This document shows positions 46,257-54,750 of a stretch of 64,000 nt of DNA, piece by piece; the first letter of the stretch is position 1; the number at the start of each line of letters is the position of its first letter. The stretch comes from Pseudomonas sp. GM50. GTDB taxonomy: Bacteria; Pseudomonadota; Gammaproteobacteria; Pseudomonadales; Pseudomonadaceae. The notes under the pieces were generated by a model. It was not told where the DNA came from. It made no database searches and saw nothing but the letters and a program-made list of their open reading frames with translations. The position numbers and the translations under genes are program-made. Location of the stretch: NCBI RefSeq assembly GCF_000282375.1, contig NZ_AKJK01000015.1, forward strand, positions 1-64,000, read 5' to 3'.

Positions 46257-46384
46257 GACCAGGCTGATTTGCATTGGCAAATCCAAACCGTGCTACCGAG
46301 TGCTTTCTACATCCAGCCGCAGAAGCAACCATCAGGCTGCCGGCATCAACTCCCGCGTAAGCCACGTCGCCAGCCGCGAAATCA

Positions 46385-46483
46385 TCAGCGTCCAGTCAGA
46401 TCATGTTCATTGAGCAACGGCCGGAAAAATGCCATGGCCGCCTCGCGGGCCTGCAACAAGGTGAGCATAAGGGACGGTCTGGG
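46385..46483 (-). pseudogene. N-terminal fragment of a MarR/HpaR-like regulator
   Basis: The minus strand encodes PRPSLMLTLLQAREAAMAFF followed by RPLLNEHDLTGR and a stop at 46385-46387. This is the characteristic N-terminus of HpaR-type MarR regulators; the rest of the gene (DNA-binding wing and dimer helices) is missing. Recognition is from the motif alone. It looks like a remnant left by deletion or by arrival of the neighbouring island. Confidence 0.55.
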
Positions 46484-46549
46484 GGTCAGGATGGTTCACG
46501 CGGAAAAATAGGTCGAACGCTACGCCGGCCCGGATACAAACACCAGGAG

Positions 46550-46640
46550 ATGGGCCAGCCCAACCTCAGCACTGAGCGTCGCGATCTGGTGGTGCGCTGG
46601 ATCAGCACCGTCGGCAACTACGACTACATGGCCGAAGCCT
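46550..46640 (+). pseudogene. Copper amine oxidase active-site fragment
   Basis: The plus strand encodes NLSTERRDLVVRWISTVG followed by NYDY. The NYDY pattern preceded by Thr-x-x is the signature at the topaquinone-forming tyrosine of copper amine oxidases (TynA-like). The frame departs from the family right after YDY and stops at 46696. Only about 30 residues of a ~650-residue enzyme survive, so it is a relic. Together with the MarR fragment it fills the 459-base gap 46257-46715, which has no intact gene. Confidence 0.5.
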
Positions 46641-46715
46641 ATTCGTTGGGCTGGAATGGCGGATGCAGGTCCTTCTACTTGGCAAAAAATAGATAGTCAG
46701 AGGATGTCGCGCAAC

Positions 46716-47147
46716 TCAAGGGGTAAGCGTTCTTCTCTCGATAGGGACTGACAAAACAATGCTTGTACGTGTTTCACCGTACGCGTTGATCCTCGCAATG
46801 ACATTCTCGATATCGGCCATTGACTTGGCATAGATCCTGATCAGGTAGGAGTCGTTACCAGTGATGTGTAGACACTCAACGACTTCGGGTATGTCGTTGA
46901 GCGTCGCTATCAATTTGGATTTCGCCGGCTTGAGGGTGGTGATGCCGACGACAGCAGATATGCCAAACCCTAGCTTGGTTGGATCTAACTGAGCGCTATA
47001 GCCCTTGATGACCCCGGAGTCTTCGAGTTTTCGCAGCCGATCAGTGGTGGCGGGAATAGAAAGACCCGCGTGCCTGGACAGCTCTGTGATGGAAATGCGA
47101 CCACAGTCCTGCACCTTTCCCAGGATTTTTGTGTCTATACGATCCAT
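46716..47147 (-). CDS. Lrp/AsnC-family transcriptional regulator
   Basis: About 143 residues from the ATG at 47147 (MDRIDTKILGKVQDCG), preceded by GGGGAA; the longer frame to 47282 lacks domain features. HTH: ITELSRHAGLSIPATTDRLRKLEDSGVI; then the RAM effector domain from about residue 65 (VVGITTLKPAKSKLIATLND, HITGNDSYLIRIYA). Such regulators respond to amino acids and often control divergent exporters or catabolic genes. It is divergent from the YczE-radical SAM operon (198-bp AT-rich gap) and is the obvious controller of it. Confidence 0.92.
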   Translation of the reverse strand: MDRIDTKILGKVQDCGRISITELSRHAGLSIPATTDRLRKLEDSGVIKGYSAQLDPTKLGFGISAVVGITTLKPAKSKLIATLNDIPEVVECLHITGNDSYLIRIYAKSMADIENVIARINAYGETRTSIVLSVPIERRTLTP

Positions 47148-47345
47148 GTACGTTTCCCCAGTAAAAAGTATAAATTTTAATGAAAAGCATGTGTTTTTCA
47201 TTAAAAAATAATGCACCAAAATAAAGCGCAGTGCTAGTCTATTTACAGCCCGACAAAGCCTAAAAAGAATCAGGGAAATCAATAGCCCTAATCTTTAGCG
47301 TTACGCACCGCATAATAAAAAATTTCCTTCAGGGATGGTGTTCGC

Positions 47346-48065
47346 ATGGAAGATGAAAAAATAAAGTGTGCAAAAAAGTCCTGTCCATCATTCACCAAGT
47401 ATATTGGAACGGAAGTCCTAGGTTTTCGCAACTTCAAGATGGATCAGGTGTTCATGTATCTGGCTGGCGTCACCCTGTTCTCGGTCGGTGCCAAGTTTTT
47501 CATAGTCAGTCGACTGGGAACTGATCCTTTAGATGTCCTGATCATTTCAATCAATAAAATACTCATGCTCGGAATGGGTGTTTGTTCGGGCATCGTTGCT
47601 ATATTCTTTCTGCTGTGGTGGATGCTGTGGAACAAGAAATACCCTCCGATAAGTCCCTTTATTACAACTACGCTTACCGGCCTGCTAATAGACCTCTGGT
47701 CTGTGCTGGGGCTTGGAGAGTATTTGATTGTCAGAGTGGATGAGTACACGATATTAGCGATGGGACTGATCGTGTGTGCTTATTCATCCGCACTGATCAT
47801 CATGAGCGGTATTGGTATCAGAATCATGGACCTTGTGGTGCTTACCATGGTTTCCAAATGGGCGTGGTCATTCACCAAGGCTAAAATGATCATTGAAGTT
47901 GGAATCTTTTCGACCGGGTGGCTTTTAGGTGGGCCGTTCGGTGTGGGAACGATTGCATTTTTGTTGGTCATAGGCCCTCTCATACAACCATTCATGAATA
48001 TAAATGCCAGGCGCTTTTCACTTAAGAATTATGGATTAACCAACGCTTCTTCTGCCTACCCATAA
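47346..48065 (+). CDS. YczE/YitT-like integral membrane protein
   Basis: 239 residues. A hydrophilic N-terminus with two cysteines (residues about 9-14) precedes about five membrane helices. VGAKFFIVSRLGTDPLDVLIIS near the start and GPFGVGTIAFLLVIGPLIQPF near the end are the recurring pattern of YczE/YyaS/YitT membrane proteins, whose function is not established. As first gene of the radical SAM operon it may transport the substrate or product. The DNA is AT-richer than the flanks, with ATA, AAA and TTA codons. Confidence 0.75.
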   Translation: MEDEKIKCAKKSCPSFTKYIGTEVLGFRNFKMDQVFMYLAGVTLFSVGAKFFIVSRLGTDPLDVLIISINKILMLGMGVCSGIVAIFFLLWWMLWNKKYPPISPFITTTLTGLLIDLWSVLGLGEYLIVRVDEYTILAMGLIVCAYSSALIIMSGIGIRIMDLVVLTMVSKWAWSFTKAKMIIEVGIFSTGWLLGGPFGVGTIAFLLVIGPLIQPFMNINARRFSLKNYGLTNASSAYP

Positions 48066-48164
48066 CGACGAGAGGGATTGCGGCCACCGTGGCTGTGGGA
48101 TTATTTTGCCTCGACTATTTTAACCGGTGATGTTGACAGTAACTTCCGAGATGAGGAGTGAGTA

Positions 48165-49649
48165 ATGGAAAATACAAAAAATAAAAACTGGACCTTGGAA
48201 AGCATGCCCGCAAAGCTGGAAGAAATACTTCCTGACGGTAGTGTAAAGTGTCATCTTTCCCCTCGAAACTGTGTCATCCAGGAAGGCAAGGTAGGTTTTT
48301 GCAAGGTGCGCGGAAACAGAGGGGGTCGGTTAGTTACATTGAATTATGGTAAAGGCGTTCACAGTACCGAAGAGACAATCGAAACCGAGGCGGTATTCCA
48401 CTTTGCTCCCGGAGAGCGAATCCTTTCCTTAGGCAATATCGGCTGCATGCTTAACTGCGGCTACTGTCACAACTGGAAGACCTCCCAGGCCAAATATGTG
48501 ACAGACAAAGACGTGTACTACTATACCCCTGAACAGGTGGTGGAAACTGCACTAAAGCATGGTATACGCGTCATCTCCTGGACTTATAACGACCCTGTTG
48601 TCTGGCATGAGTTCATCCTCGACACGGCAAAGCTGGCAAAGGAAGCGGGGTTGATCAACTTATATAAATCTGCATTTTTTATCAGTGAAGAAGCCATTGA
48701 TGAACTATTGCCGGTCATTGATATATTCTCCATTTCGCTAAAATCCATTTCCCCTGAATACTACCGAAAAGTCACAACAGGCTGGGTAGAGCCCGTTCTG
48801 GCCGGCATCAAGAAAGTATACGATGCGGGTAAATATGTTGAAGTCAGCACTTTGATGGTGACCGACATCAGTGACGATGAGGATACCGCCAGGAAGATTA
48901 GCCAGTGGGTATTGGATGAACTGGGCCCGAATGTACCGCTCCACTTTGTAAGGTTTCACCCCGATTATAAAATGAGTAATAGCATCCGGACCCCCGTGGA
49001 CAGACTCCTGAAGGCTCGAGACATCGCTCGGAGCATGGGGGTTGAGCATGTTTATCTGGGAAACGTGAATGATGTCGAGGGCACCAATACCAGTTGCAAT
49101 AACTGTAACGCTCTACTCGTTACCCGCTACGGTTTGAATGCTGACATCATCGGACTGGATAGCAATGGTTGCTGTACTCAGTGTGGGCACGATGCACATT
49201 TCAAGTTACTTGGCGAACACAAAGTGAACATTCCTGTTGAACTGCAAGAGGATGCGTTGACCGCTTACGAGAAGCGAAAGTTCGAGTGGCATGGGGATAT
49301 CGTATCGCTGCATGCCCAAGTACTGAATACTGAAGGCTTTGAACAGACCGTCTACCTGCGGCGCAATTATACCGATGGGCTTAACAGTGATTGGAAATCA
49401 CTGACATTGCGGCCGTACGAAAGCTATCGATTCATTGTCGCCAAGGCGCGAATTGATGAATCAGGCCCTGAGGTCTGGCTTCCCAAGGGAGTTAACTCAA
49501 ATCTTCATGAAGTATTCGACAGGGCTCACTTCCCAACCGAGTCGATTGAAGAGATTGGTATTTCGCAAAATGACATCACGCCGACAATTGGTTATGAAGG
49601 CAAACAGAACATGTATGAGCAGATTATCAAACTGGTCAACAAGTCATGA
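48165..49649 (+). CDS. AmrS-like radical SAM enzyme with a C-terminal extension
   Basis: 494 residues; GAGGAG precedes the start. The N-terminal part is like AmmeMemoRadiSam system AmrS proteins: LSPRNCVIQEGKVGFCKVRG, then the 4Fe-4S cysteines C94, C98 and C101 (GCMLNCGYCHNWKTSQ), VISWTYNDPVVWHEF and HFVRFHPDYKM. Residues about 300-345 hold four further cysteines (SCNNCNALL and GCCTQCGHDA) in a rubredoxin-like pattern. Residues about 350-494 are an added domain of unknown type, absent from ordinary AmrS. It overlaps the PLP enzyme gene (ATGA). No glycyl-radical partner is present, so it likely modifies a small molecule. Confidence 0.85.
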   Translation: MENTKNKNWTLESMPAKLEEILPDGSVKCHLSPRNCVIQEGKVGFCKVRGNRGGRLVTLNYGKGVHSTEETIETEAVFHFAPGERILSLGNIGCMLNCGYCHNWKTSQAKYVTDKDVYYYTPEQVVETALKHGIRVISWTYNDPVVWHEFILDTAKLAKEAGLINLYKSAFFISEEAIDELLPVIDIFSISLKSISPEYYRKVTTGWVEPVLAGIKKVYDAGKYVEVSTLMVTDISDDEDTARKISQWVLDELGPNVPLHFVRFHPDYKMSNSIRTPVDRLLKARDIARSMGVEHVYLGNVNDVEGTNTSCNNCNALLVTRYGLNADIIGLDSNGCCTQCGHDAHFKLLGEHKVNIPVELQEDALTAYEKRKFEWHGDIVSLHAQVLNTEGFEQTVYLRRNYTDGLNSDWKSLTLRPYESYRFIVAKARIDESGPEVWLPKGVNSNLHEVFDRAHFPTESIEEIGISQNDITPTIGYEGKQNMYEQIIKLVNKS

Positions 49650-50800
49650 ATGTGTCTACTGAAATACTCCATATCAAGGTCGATGACCGAGAGGCCCATC
49701 CATCTGTGACGCCTATTTATCAGTGCAGCGCTTTTAGCGCTGACTCGGCGTTCTTCTACTCGAGAAAAGCCAATCCCAACGTGACTGAGCTGGAACAGGT
49801 TGTCGCTTCCTTGGAAGGCAGCGAATACGCCTTGGCCTACAGCACCGGAATGAGTGCCATCTACATGGTTTTGGAGCTGCTGAAACCGGGTGGGTCGCTG
49901 GTGATCAACAAATACATCTATGGCTGTTCTTATAAACTGTTTCAGCGATATGCTGCACGTATCGGTGCGCAACTTACGATTCTGGATCTCACCACAGAAA
50001 GTGGGTTGGAAGCGTTGCCATCGAACGTGGATATGGTCATTTTCGAAACGCCGACCAATCCCTTCCTGAAAGATATTGATATTCATGCGGTCAGCAGGGC
50101 GGTTAAGCAAAACAACCCACAGGCCCTGGTAGTCGTTGATAACACTTGGGCCACTCCGATCTTTCAAAAACCTCTAAACTTTGGCGCCGACATTTCTCTG
50201 TACAGTGCAACGAAGTATTTCTCCGGGCACAGCGATGTCATGGGCGGCCTGGTGCTTATCAACAGTGAAATGATTTATAAGCGCCTGCTCGAAGGTCGTT
50301 TTTATTCAGGCTCAATATTAGCCCCTTATAGCGCATGGTTGCTTCGCAGAAGCATGCAGACGTTTAACCTACGCATGGAGAAACACAGTAACACTACCTC
50401 CAGCATGCTCAACTACCTGCAGGAACTGCCCTTTATTGAGCATGTTTATTATCCGCGAGTCGATGGCAAACAACTGACCGGATATGGTGGCATTGTGTTT
50501 GTTGATATTCGGCCCGATCTGGTTCCCTTTTACAAAATCTTCACCAGCGCCCTCAAATGGTTTGGAACGGGCACGGGAATGGCATGTGTCACGTCGATGG
50601 TTGCTCAACCCTTTAGTGGGAGCCATGCCTCAATGACTGAGCAGGAAAAAGCGGACATGGGGATTGAAAAGGGTTTGGTTCGATTGTGTTTTGGTTTAGA
50701 AGCCCTTGAGGATCTTAAAGAGGATCTGCTTCAAGCATTCGAAACCATGGAAAACATGGAAAACATGGCGAATCGAGAACGTGCACTTAAACCTGCGTAG
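49646..50800 (+). CDS. Cys/Met-metabolism PLP-dependent enzyme (cystathionine gamma-synthase/lyase-like)
   Basis: 384 residues. Family landmarks: FFYSRKANPNVTELEQVVAS, ALAYSTGMSAI, VIFETPTNPFLKDIDIHAV, VVDNTWATPIFQKPL, and the PLP lysine K190 in YSATKYFSGHSDVMGG. The end carries the VRLCFGLEALEDLKEDL pattern. The YSRKANPN sequence departs from the common YSRxGNPT. Such enzymes do gamma- or beta-replacement or elimination on Met, Cys, homoserine esters or analogues. Translationally coupled to the radical SAM gene and followed by an intrinsic terminator. A tandem ENMENM repeat precedes the stop. Confidence 0.88.
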   Translation: MNVSTEILHIKVDDREAHPSVTPIYQCSAFSADSAFFYSRKANPNVTELEQVVASLEGSEYALAYSTGMSAIYMVLELLKPGGSLVINKYIYGCSYKLFQRYAARIGAQLTILDLTTESGLEALPSNVDMVIFETPTNPFLKDIDIHAVSRAVKQNNPQALVVVDNTWATPIFQKPLNFGADISLYSATKYFSGHSDVMGGLVLINSEMIYKRLLEGRFYSGSILAPYSAWLLRRSMQTFNLRMEKHSNTTSSMLNYLQELPFIEHVYYPRVDGKQLTGYGGIVFVDIRPDLVPFYKIFTSALKWFGTGTGMACVTSMVAQPFSGSHASMTEQEKADMGIEKGLVRLCFGLEALEDLKEDLLQAFETMENMENMANRERALKPA

Positions 50801-50816
50801 TTGATGTTAATCATGA

Positions 50817-50849
50817 GCAACGAGCTTTCAACGGCTCGTTGCTTTTTTT
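50817..50849 (+). terminator. Rho-independent terminator between the two PLP genes
   Basis: Perfect 9-bp stem GCAACGAGC / GCTCGTTGC, loop of 8 bases, then seven T. It ends only 14 bases before the TTG start of the aminotransferase, leaving no room for a separate promoter after it. It may act as an attenuator that lowers aminotransferase expression. Confidence 0.85.
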
Positions 50850-50863
50850 ATGGAGAAGCGAAA

Positions 50864-52120
50864 TTGTCCATTGCATTCGAAAAAACGATATTCGAAGACC
50901 CTACTCTGAACGTTATCCATCTTCTAAACTCCATTTCCAATGAAAATCCAGAGGCTATTTCTCTGGCTTCCGGTCGACCTGATGATGAGCAATGCGACCA
51001 CGCCCTCATCGATAAGGGGCTGGCCAGCTATGCACGATACATCGCCGATACGGAACATTCACTTGCGACACTCCTTTGCCAATATGGAAAAACCGCCGGG
51101 ATTATCAATGAGATAATCGCCAAATATTTGCAGGTGGATGAAGGGATAAAAATTTTCACCCCTGAAAGTATTGTCGTGTGTATGGGGTTTCAAGAAGCTG
51201 CCACCTTGACACTGTTAGCCATTTTTGAAGGGGGCGGTGTTTTATTAGTGCCTGACCCTGTGTTTTCCGGGATAACCGGTATTGCGAAATTATTAAGAAT
51301 AAAAATTGTACCCGTCCCCATGGACACCTTCCTCGATCCCTCTGCCCTGCGTAAGGTCGCCAAGGAGCTGGAGTCCAGGGGGGAAAAGATAAAAGCGCTG
51401 TACGCGATTTCAGATTTTAGTAACCCTACTGCTGACAGCCTTTCCTATGAAGACAGGAAGGCTATGCTCTCCTTGGCCAATGAAATTGACTTTTTAATCC
51501 TGGAGGACAATGCCTACAGCTACTTCAGGTACGAGGGAGATAAAATCCCTTCGATGAAGTCGATCGACAGTAGTCGAGTGTTCCTTCTTGGCTCTTTTGC
51601 AAAGTCGATTTTTCCGGGATTGCGTATGGGCTATCTAGTCGCTCCGGAGGGCGCCGGGGTGATGTCCTTTAGCAGTAGATTATGCAAAGCCAAAAGCTTG
51701 ATCACGGTCAATACACCTGCCCTGTGTCAAGCGGTTGTCGGAGGTTTGTTGATAGAGAACAATTACTCTTTAAAAAACCTGAACCAACCAAGAGTGTTGT
51801 CTTACACGAAAAAAAGAAACTGCATGATTGAATGCCTTGAACGTGAATTCCCGTTCAAGGATAATTCTCGAAGAACTGTCACCTGGAACCATCCGACAGG
51901 TGGTTTTTTCATCAATGTACAGTTGCCTTTCACCTTTGAATATTCTGAAATGTGCGAGTGCGCCAGGAATTTCAAGGTTATTGTATTTCCCACTTCCTTG
52001 TTTTCACTGACGAATGAGGCTGTTACTCAGGTCAGATTGTCGTTTAGTAATGCGACAGAATCAGAAATCCAACAAGCGATAGGCCGCCTCAGGGCGTACA
52101 TTGAATTTAGAATGCAGTAA
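50864..52120 (+). CDS. PLP-dependent class I/II aminotransferase (2-aminoadipate/ValB-like fold)
   Basis: About 418 residues from the TTG at 50864, with GGAG 8 bases upstream. The longer frame from 50801 would translate through the terminator hairpin and is unlikely. Fold-type I features: AISLASGRPDDEQCD, ESIVVCMGFQEAATLTLLAIF, ISDFSNPTADSLSYEDRK, LEDNAYSYFRYEG and the PLP lysine K247 in LLGSFAKSIFPGLRMGY, then WNHPTGGFFINVQLP. This is the MocR-like/Kynurenine-aminotransferase subgroup without the GntR domain. Last gene of the unit; its partner amino acid is unknown. Confidence 0.87.
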   Translation: MSIAFEKTIFEDPTLNVIHLLNSISNENPEAISLASGRPDDEQCDHALIDKGLASYARYIADTEHSLATLLCQYGKTAGIINEIIAKYLQVDEGIKIFTPESIVVCMGFQEAATLTLLAIFEGGGVLLVPDPVFSGITGIAKLLRIKIVPVPMDTFLDPSALRKVAKELESRGEKIKALYAISDFSNPTADSLSYEDRKAMLSLANEIDFLILEDNAYSYFRYEGDKIPSMKSIDSSRVFLLGSFAKSIFPGLRMGYLVAPEGAGVMSFSSRLCKAKSLITVNTPALCQAVVGGLLIENNYSLKNLNQPRVLSYTKKRNCMIECLEREFPFKDNSRRTVTWNHPTGGFFINVQLPFTFEYSEMCECARNFKVIVFPTSLFSLTNEAVTQVRLSFSNATESEIQQAIGRLRAYIEFRMQ

Positions 52121-52135
52121 AGCATCCTCCCGTGG

Positions 52136-52158
52136 GCCTTGGGGATTGATGCCAAGGC
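52136..52158. terminator. Hairpin between convergent aminotransferase and LysE genes
   Basis: Seven-bp stem GCCTTGG / CCAAGGC with a ~9-base loop in the 82-base convergent gap. A T-run is lacking, so it is at best a weak bidirectional terminator. Confidence 0.4.
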
Positions 52159-52202
52159 GTGTTGATCAGTCAATGAGAAACAAGCCTTGTATGACTTTCC
52201 GC

Positions 52203-52835
52203 TCAGGTACCTGTGGCAAGCATAACGCCAGTGGCTACCTGATAGGCACCCAGGATGCTTATGGTTGACCCGGAAAAATAGTTGATCAACCTAAGCTTTG
52301 ATTGGGAGATCCGGGTCTTGAATATGGAGGAGAATCCGCTCAACCCCAGCCACCAGACAGCCGAGCCTAGAAATATACCGATCACCATAGGCAACACTGA
52401 GTGCTGACTGCTTTGATCATTGACCATGCCGTCACTCATGGCGGCAAATATCGCAATAAACGACAAGATGGTCATTGGGTTTGACAGTGTCAAAAACAGT
52501 GTAGTCGAGTAGGCTTTGAACATGTTGGCTCGCTCACCCGCCAGGGCTGTTGTGCTCCCTTTCGATCTTATTGTTTGATAACCAATGTACGCGAGGAACA
52601 CTCCCCCGAAAATACACAACCATGGTTTGAAGCTAATGAGCGTCGCTATGATAGCTGTAATCCCCAGCGCACCGACAAATCCATAGATCGAATCAGCTGT
52701 AGCCGCCCCCAATCCTGTCGCGAAACCTGCTCTCCATCCCAGCATAAGGCTCCTCTGTATGCACAACAGCCCAATGGGCCCCACAGGGGCTGCAATACAA
52801 AGCCCAATGACCATTGACTTAACGAAAATCAACAT
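52203..52835 (-). CDS. LysE-family amino acid exporter
   Basis: 210 residues and six predicted membrane helices. FVKSMVIGLCIAAPVGPIGL at the N-terminus with the PVGP motif, GFATGLGAATADSIYGFVGA, and LSNPMTILSFIAIFAAMS are LysE/RhtB hallmarks. A perfect GGAGGTG ribosome site precedes the ATG. The family exports amino acids and toxic analogues. Convergent with the radical SAM operon and within the same AT-rich island, it probably exports that pathway's amino-acid product or relieves its toxicity. Confidence 0.9.
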   Translation of the reverse strand: MLIFVKSMVIGLCIAAPVGPIGLLCIQRSLMLGWRAGFATGLGAATADSIYGFVGALGITAIIATLISFKPWLCIFGGVFLAYIGYQTIRSKGSTTALAGERANMFKAYSTTLFLTLSNPMTILSFIAIFAAMSDGMVNDQSSQHSVLPMVIGIFLGSAVWWLGLSGFSSIFKTRISQSKLRLINYFSGSTISILGAYQVATGVMLATGT

Positions 52836-53352
52836 AGATGCACCTCCGTAATTGATACTGAAAGGTTAGGGGAAGTGCACTTTTTTATGAATTAATTATT
52901 AATCTTCACACAGGCTTTTCCGACAATTTTGCACGAAGTATTCTTGTTTTTCCTTCATTACTAAGGTGCAGCGGTGTCCTGGGCACCGGATACTCTCGAT
53001 ACCTATCCGGCACTGGAAGTCCGTCCGATGGACACTTGAAGTGGCTGGCGGATGCTGATCCGAAGACCAGCACCAGCCAATGCTTCAGAGACGAAACCGA
53101 TCTATCGATTGCGAGAGTTTGCCCGTCAGCTGGCCTTAGAGGCAGCCCTGATGGAGTTGACCTTGAGGGTTGAGAGCCAAGACGGATACTGACTATCGAA
53201 TCGTACTTTTCCATGTCCGAATCACCGAGTGAATGATTTGCTGGTCCTGCTAACGAAGCCATTCAGGATGATGACGTGATCTGCATCCAGCGTTCTATAA
53301 ATTCAACCAGGGTCTGCTTAATCGTTGGTGTCATCGTGTCTTATCATTTGGT
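52836..53352. other. Intergenic region with no confident gene
   Basis: 517 bases. A 118-codon minus-strand frame (52906-53262) shows no family pattern and includes improbable composition. A 23-codon ORF (53263-53334, minus) lies 18 bases after the glycoside hydrolase stop and abuts that frame by TGAATG. Promoter elements for LysE should lie near 52840-52920, which is AT-rich. The region marks the right edge of the AT-rich island. Confidence 0.4.
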
Positions 53353-54690
53353 TTAGGTAATGATGCTCTGAAGCGCCGCCATCAGAGTGGTACCCGATGT
53401 ATCTTGCACAGGAAAAAGCTGGTCCACGGCATAGCTAACGCTAGGAAACTCTCCGTAACTGACGGCCGTCTCGCCGGTCATATCGCTAAATAACACGTTA
53501 CCACTGGGGTAAGTCGTCGGCTCTACCATGTAGAGTCCCCAATTGGCACTCAGAGTCACCTCGTCGCTGAACTCATAGAGACAGAAGCCCATCAGGTAGC
53601 TACCGGTATTGGTGGCAAGATAACTCACAATGGTCTGTACGATGTCCAGGGTGACCGTGGTGAACTGTGCTTGCTGCCCGCTTGCTCCATTGTCCGACCG
53701 CGTTACCCCTATTTCACTGAGCAGCAGGGGAACGCTGAATTGCTGACCGGGTCAGTTCAGGCTGTTCGTCGTCGCGTTACTGGACCAGCTGTCGTATTGC
53801 CCCAACGTCGTGGTCAAGCCCTCCCCGACTTGATAGATATTGACGCTGTTGAAGTACCAGAGGTTGTTATAACCGATGATATCGCCGATGCCGGCCCAGG
53901 TGCCCGAGAAAGTCGCGCCATCGCCGCCAGTGGTGCCCTCCGGCAGATTAGTGTTAGTCGTCACACCCTTGAGGAAAGCCTGAAACCAGTAGCTCAACGG
54001 CGGATTACCCGACGATGGGTCGCCCTGGTCTGCGTTCGAGATGGGGCTGGTCAGTAACACGTAGCGATATTTGGCGGCACTGATCTGCAGCTGCAGGTTA
54101 ACGATCCACCATATCACCCTGGCCAGGCGTGATCCCGGACCAACCGCCCCACTGCTTCCCTGACCGACAAACGTATTGATATCGATCTCGTTGCCAACGG
54201 AGAAACTATGGACGGCCGGATGGATATCGCCGCTGACCACCACGCTACTGACAAATTGCTTCAGTGCGCTCTGTATGTCGGACGGCGCGCTGTCGAAGCT
54301 GTACGAGGCGTCAGGGTCATTACCGTTCCACGCATAAGTGTCGTCAGACAGGAAATAATTGGATATGGGCACCACAACCTTTACGCCACTTTGATGCGCA
54401 TAGTCCAGAAAGTTGATATGCGCGGTGCCATACGTTCCGTTCCAGCCGCGTGTTGCGCCCCAGTCATAGAGGCGAACCAAGTTAAAGCCGAAGCTGCCGA
54501 TCACTCCGATATCGTTTCGGTAGGCGTTGCCGCTTGTGTCCTGCCCGGTATTCCAAAGCGCCTGGAAACTGTCGTTAAAGAAGTCGGAATCAGAGAACTG
54601 CGCTTGTGCCCCGGAGTTGGAATATGGTGGAGACCATGTCGTCCATGTCGGGCTGTATACCACTCCAAATACAGTGTCCGAAGTTTCCAT
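53353..54690 (-). pseudogene. GH-A-clan glycoside hydrolase (GH17/GH72-like) interrupted by an in-frame TGA
   Basis: The first 312 codons give a TIM-barrel hydrolase (VFGVVYSPTW, RNDIGVIGSFGFNLVRLYDW, VVVPISNYF) with a likely acid/base glutamate in HSFSVGNEID. A TGA at 53752-53754 stops it. The same frame continues for another ~133 codons: FSVPLLLSEIGVT, where the glutamate fits the nucleophile, and then SYLMGFCLYEFSDEV. Continuity of motif order across the stop shows this was one ~445-residue protein. Probably a Trp TGG to TGA change. A good AAGGAAGGA ribosome site precedes the ATG. No signal peptide is visible. It lies downstream of the giant LysM gene. Confidence 0.8.
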
Positions 54691-54750
54691 TTTCGATCCT
54701 TCCTTTCATGGGTGATCCGCATGTTGCGTAATCTGATCATCAAGTAGTCG

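Noticed and set aside
50801-50863. ATG start of the aminotransferase at 50801
   Set aside because: Translation from there would pass through a terminator hairpin and lacks a ribosome site; the TTG at 50864 has GGAG at proper spacing.
52906-53262. 118-codon minus-strand frame after the glycoside hydrolase gene
   Set aside because: No family pattern or ribosome site seen; low complexity of Ser/Pro/Leu looks like a chance open frame. The TGAATG junction with a 23-codon ORF upstream is curious but not enough.
53752-53754. Selenocysteine or programmed recoding at the in-frame TGA in the hydrolase gene
   Set aside because: The family has no selenoproteins known to me, and I see no stable hairpin of SECIS type immediately after the codon. 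A point mutation is simpler.
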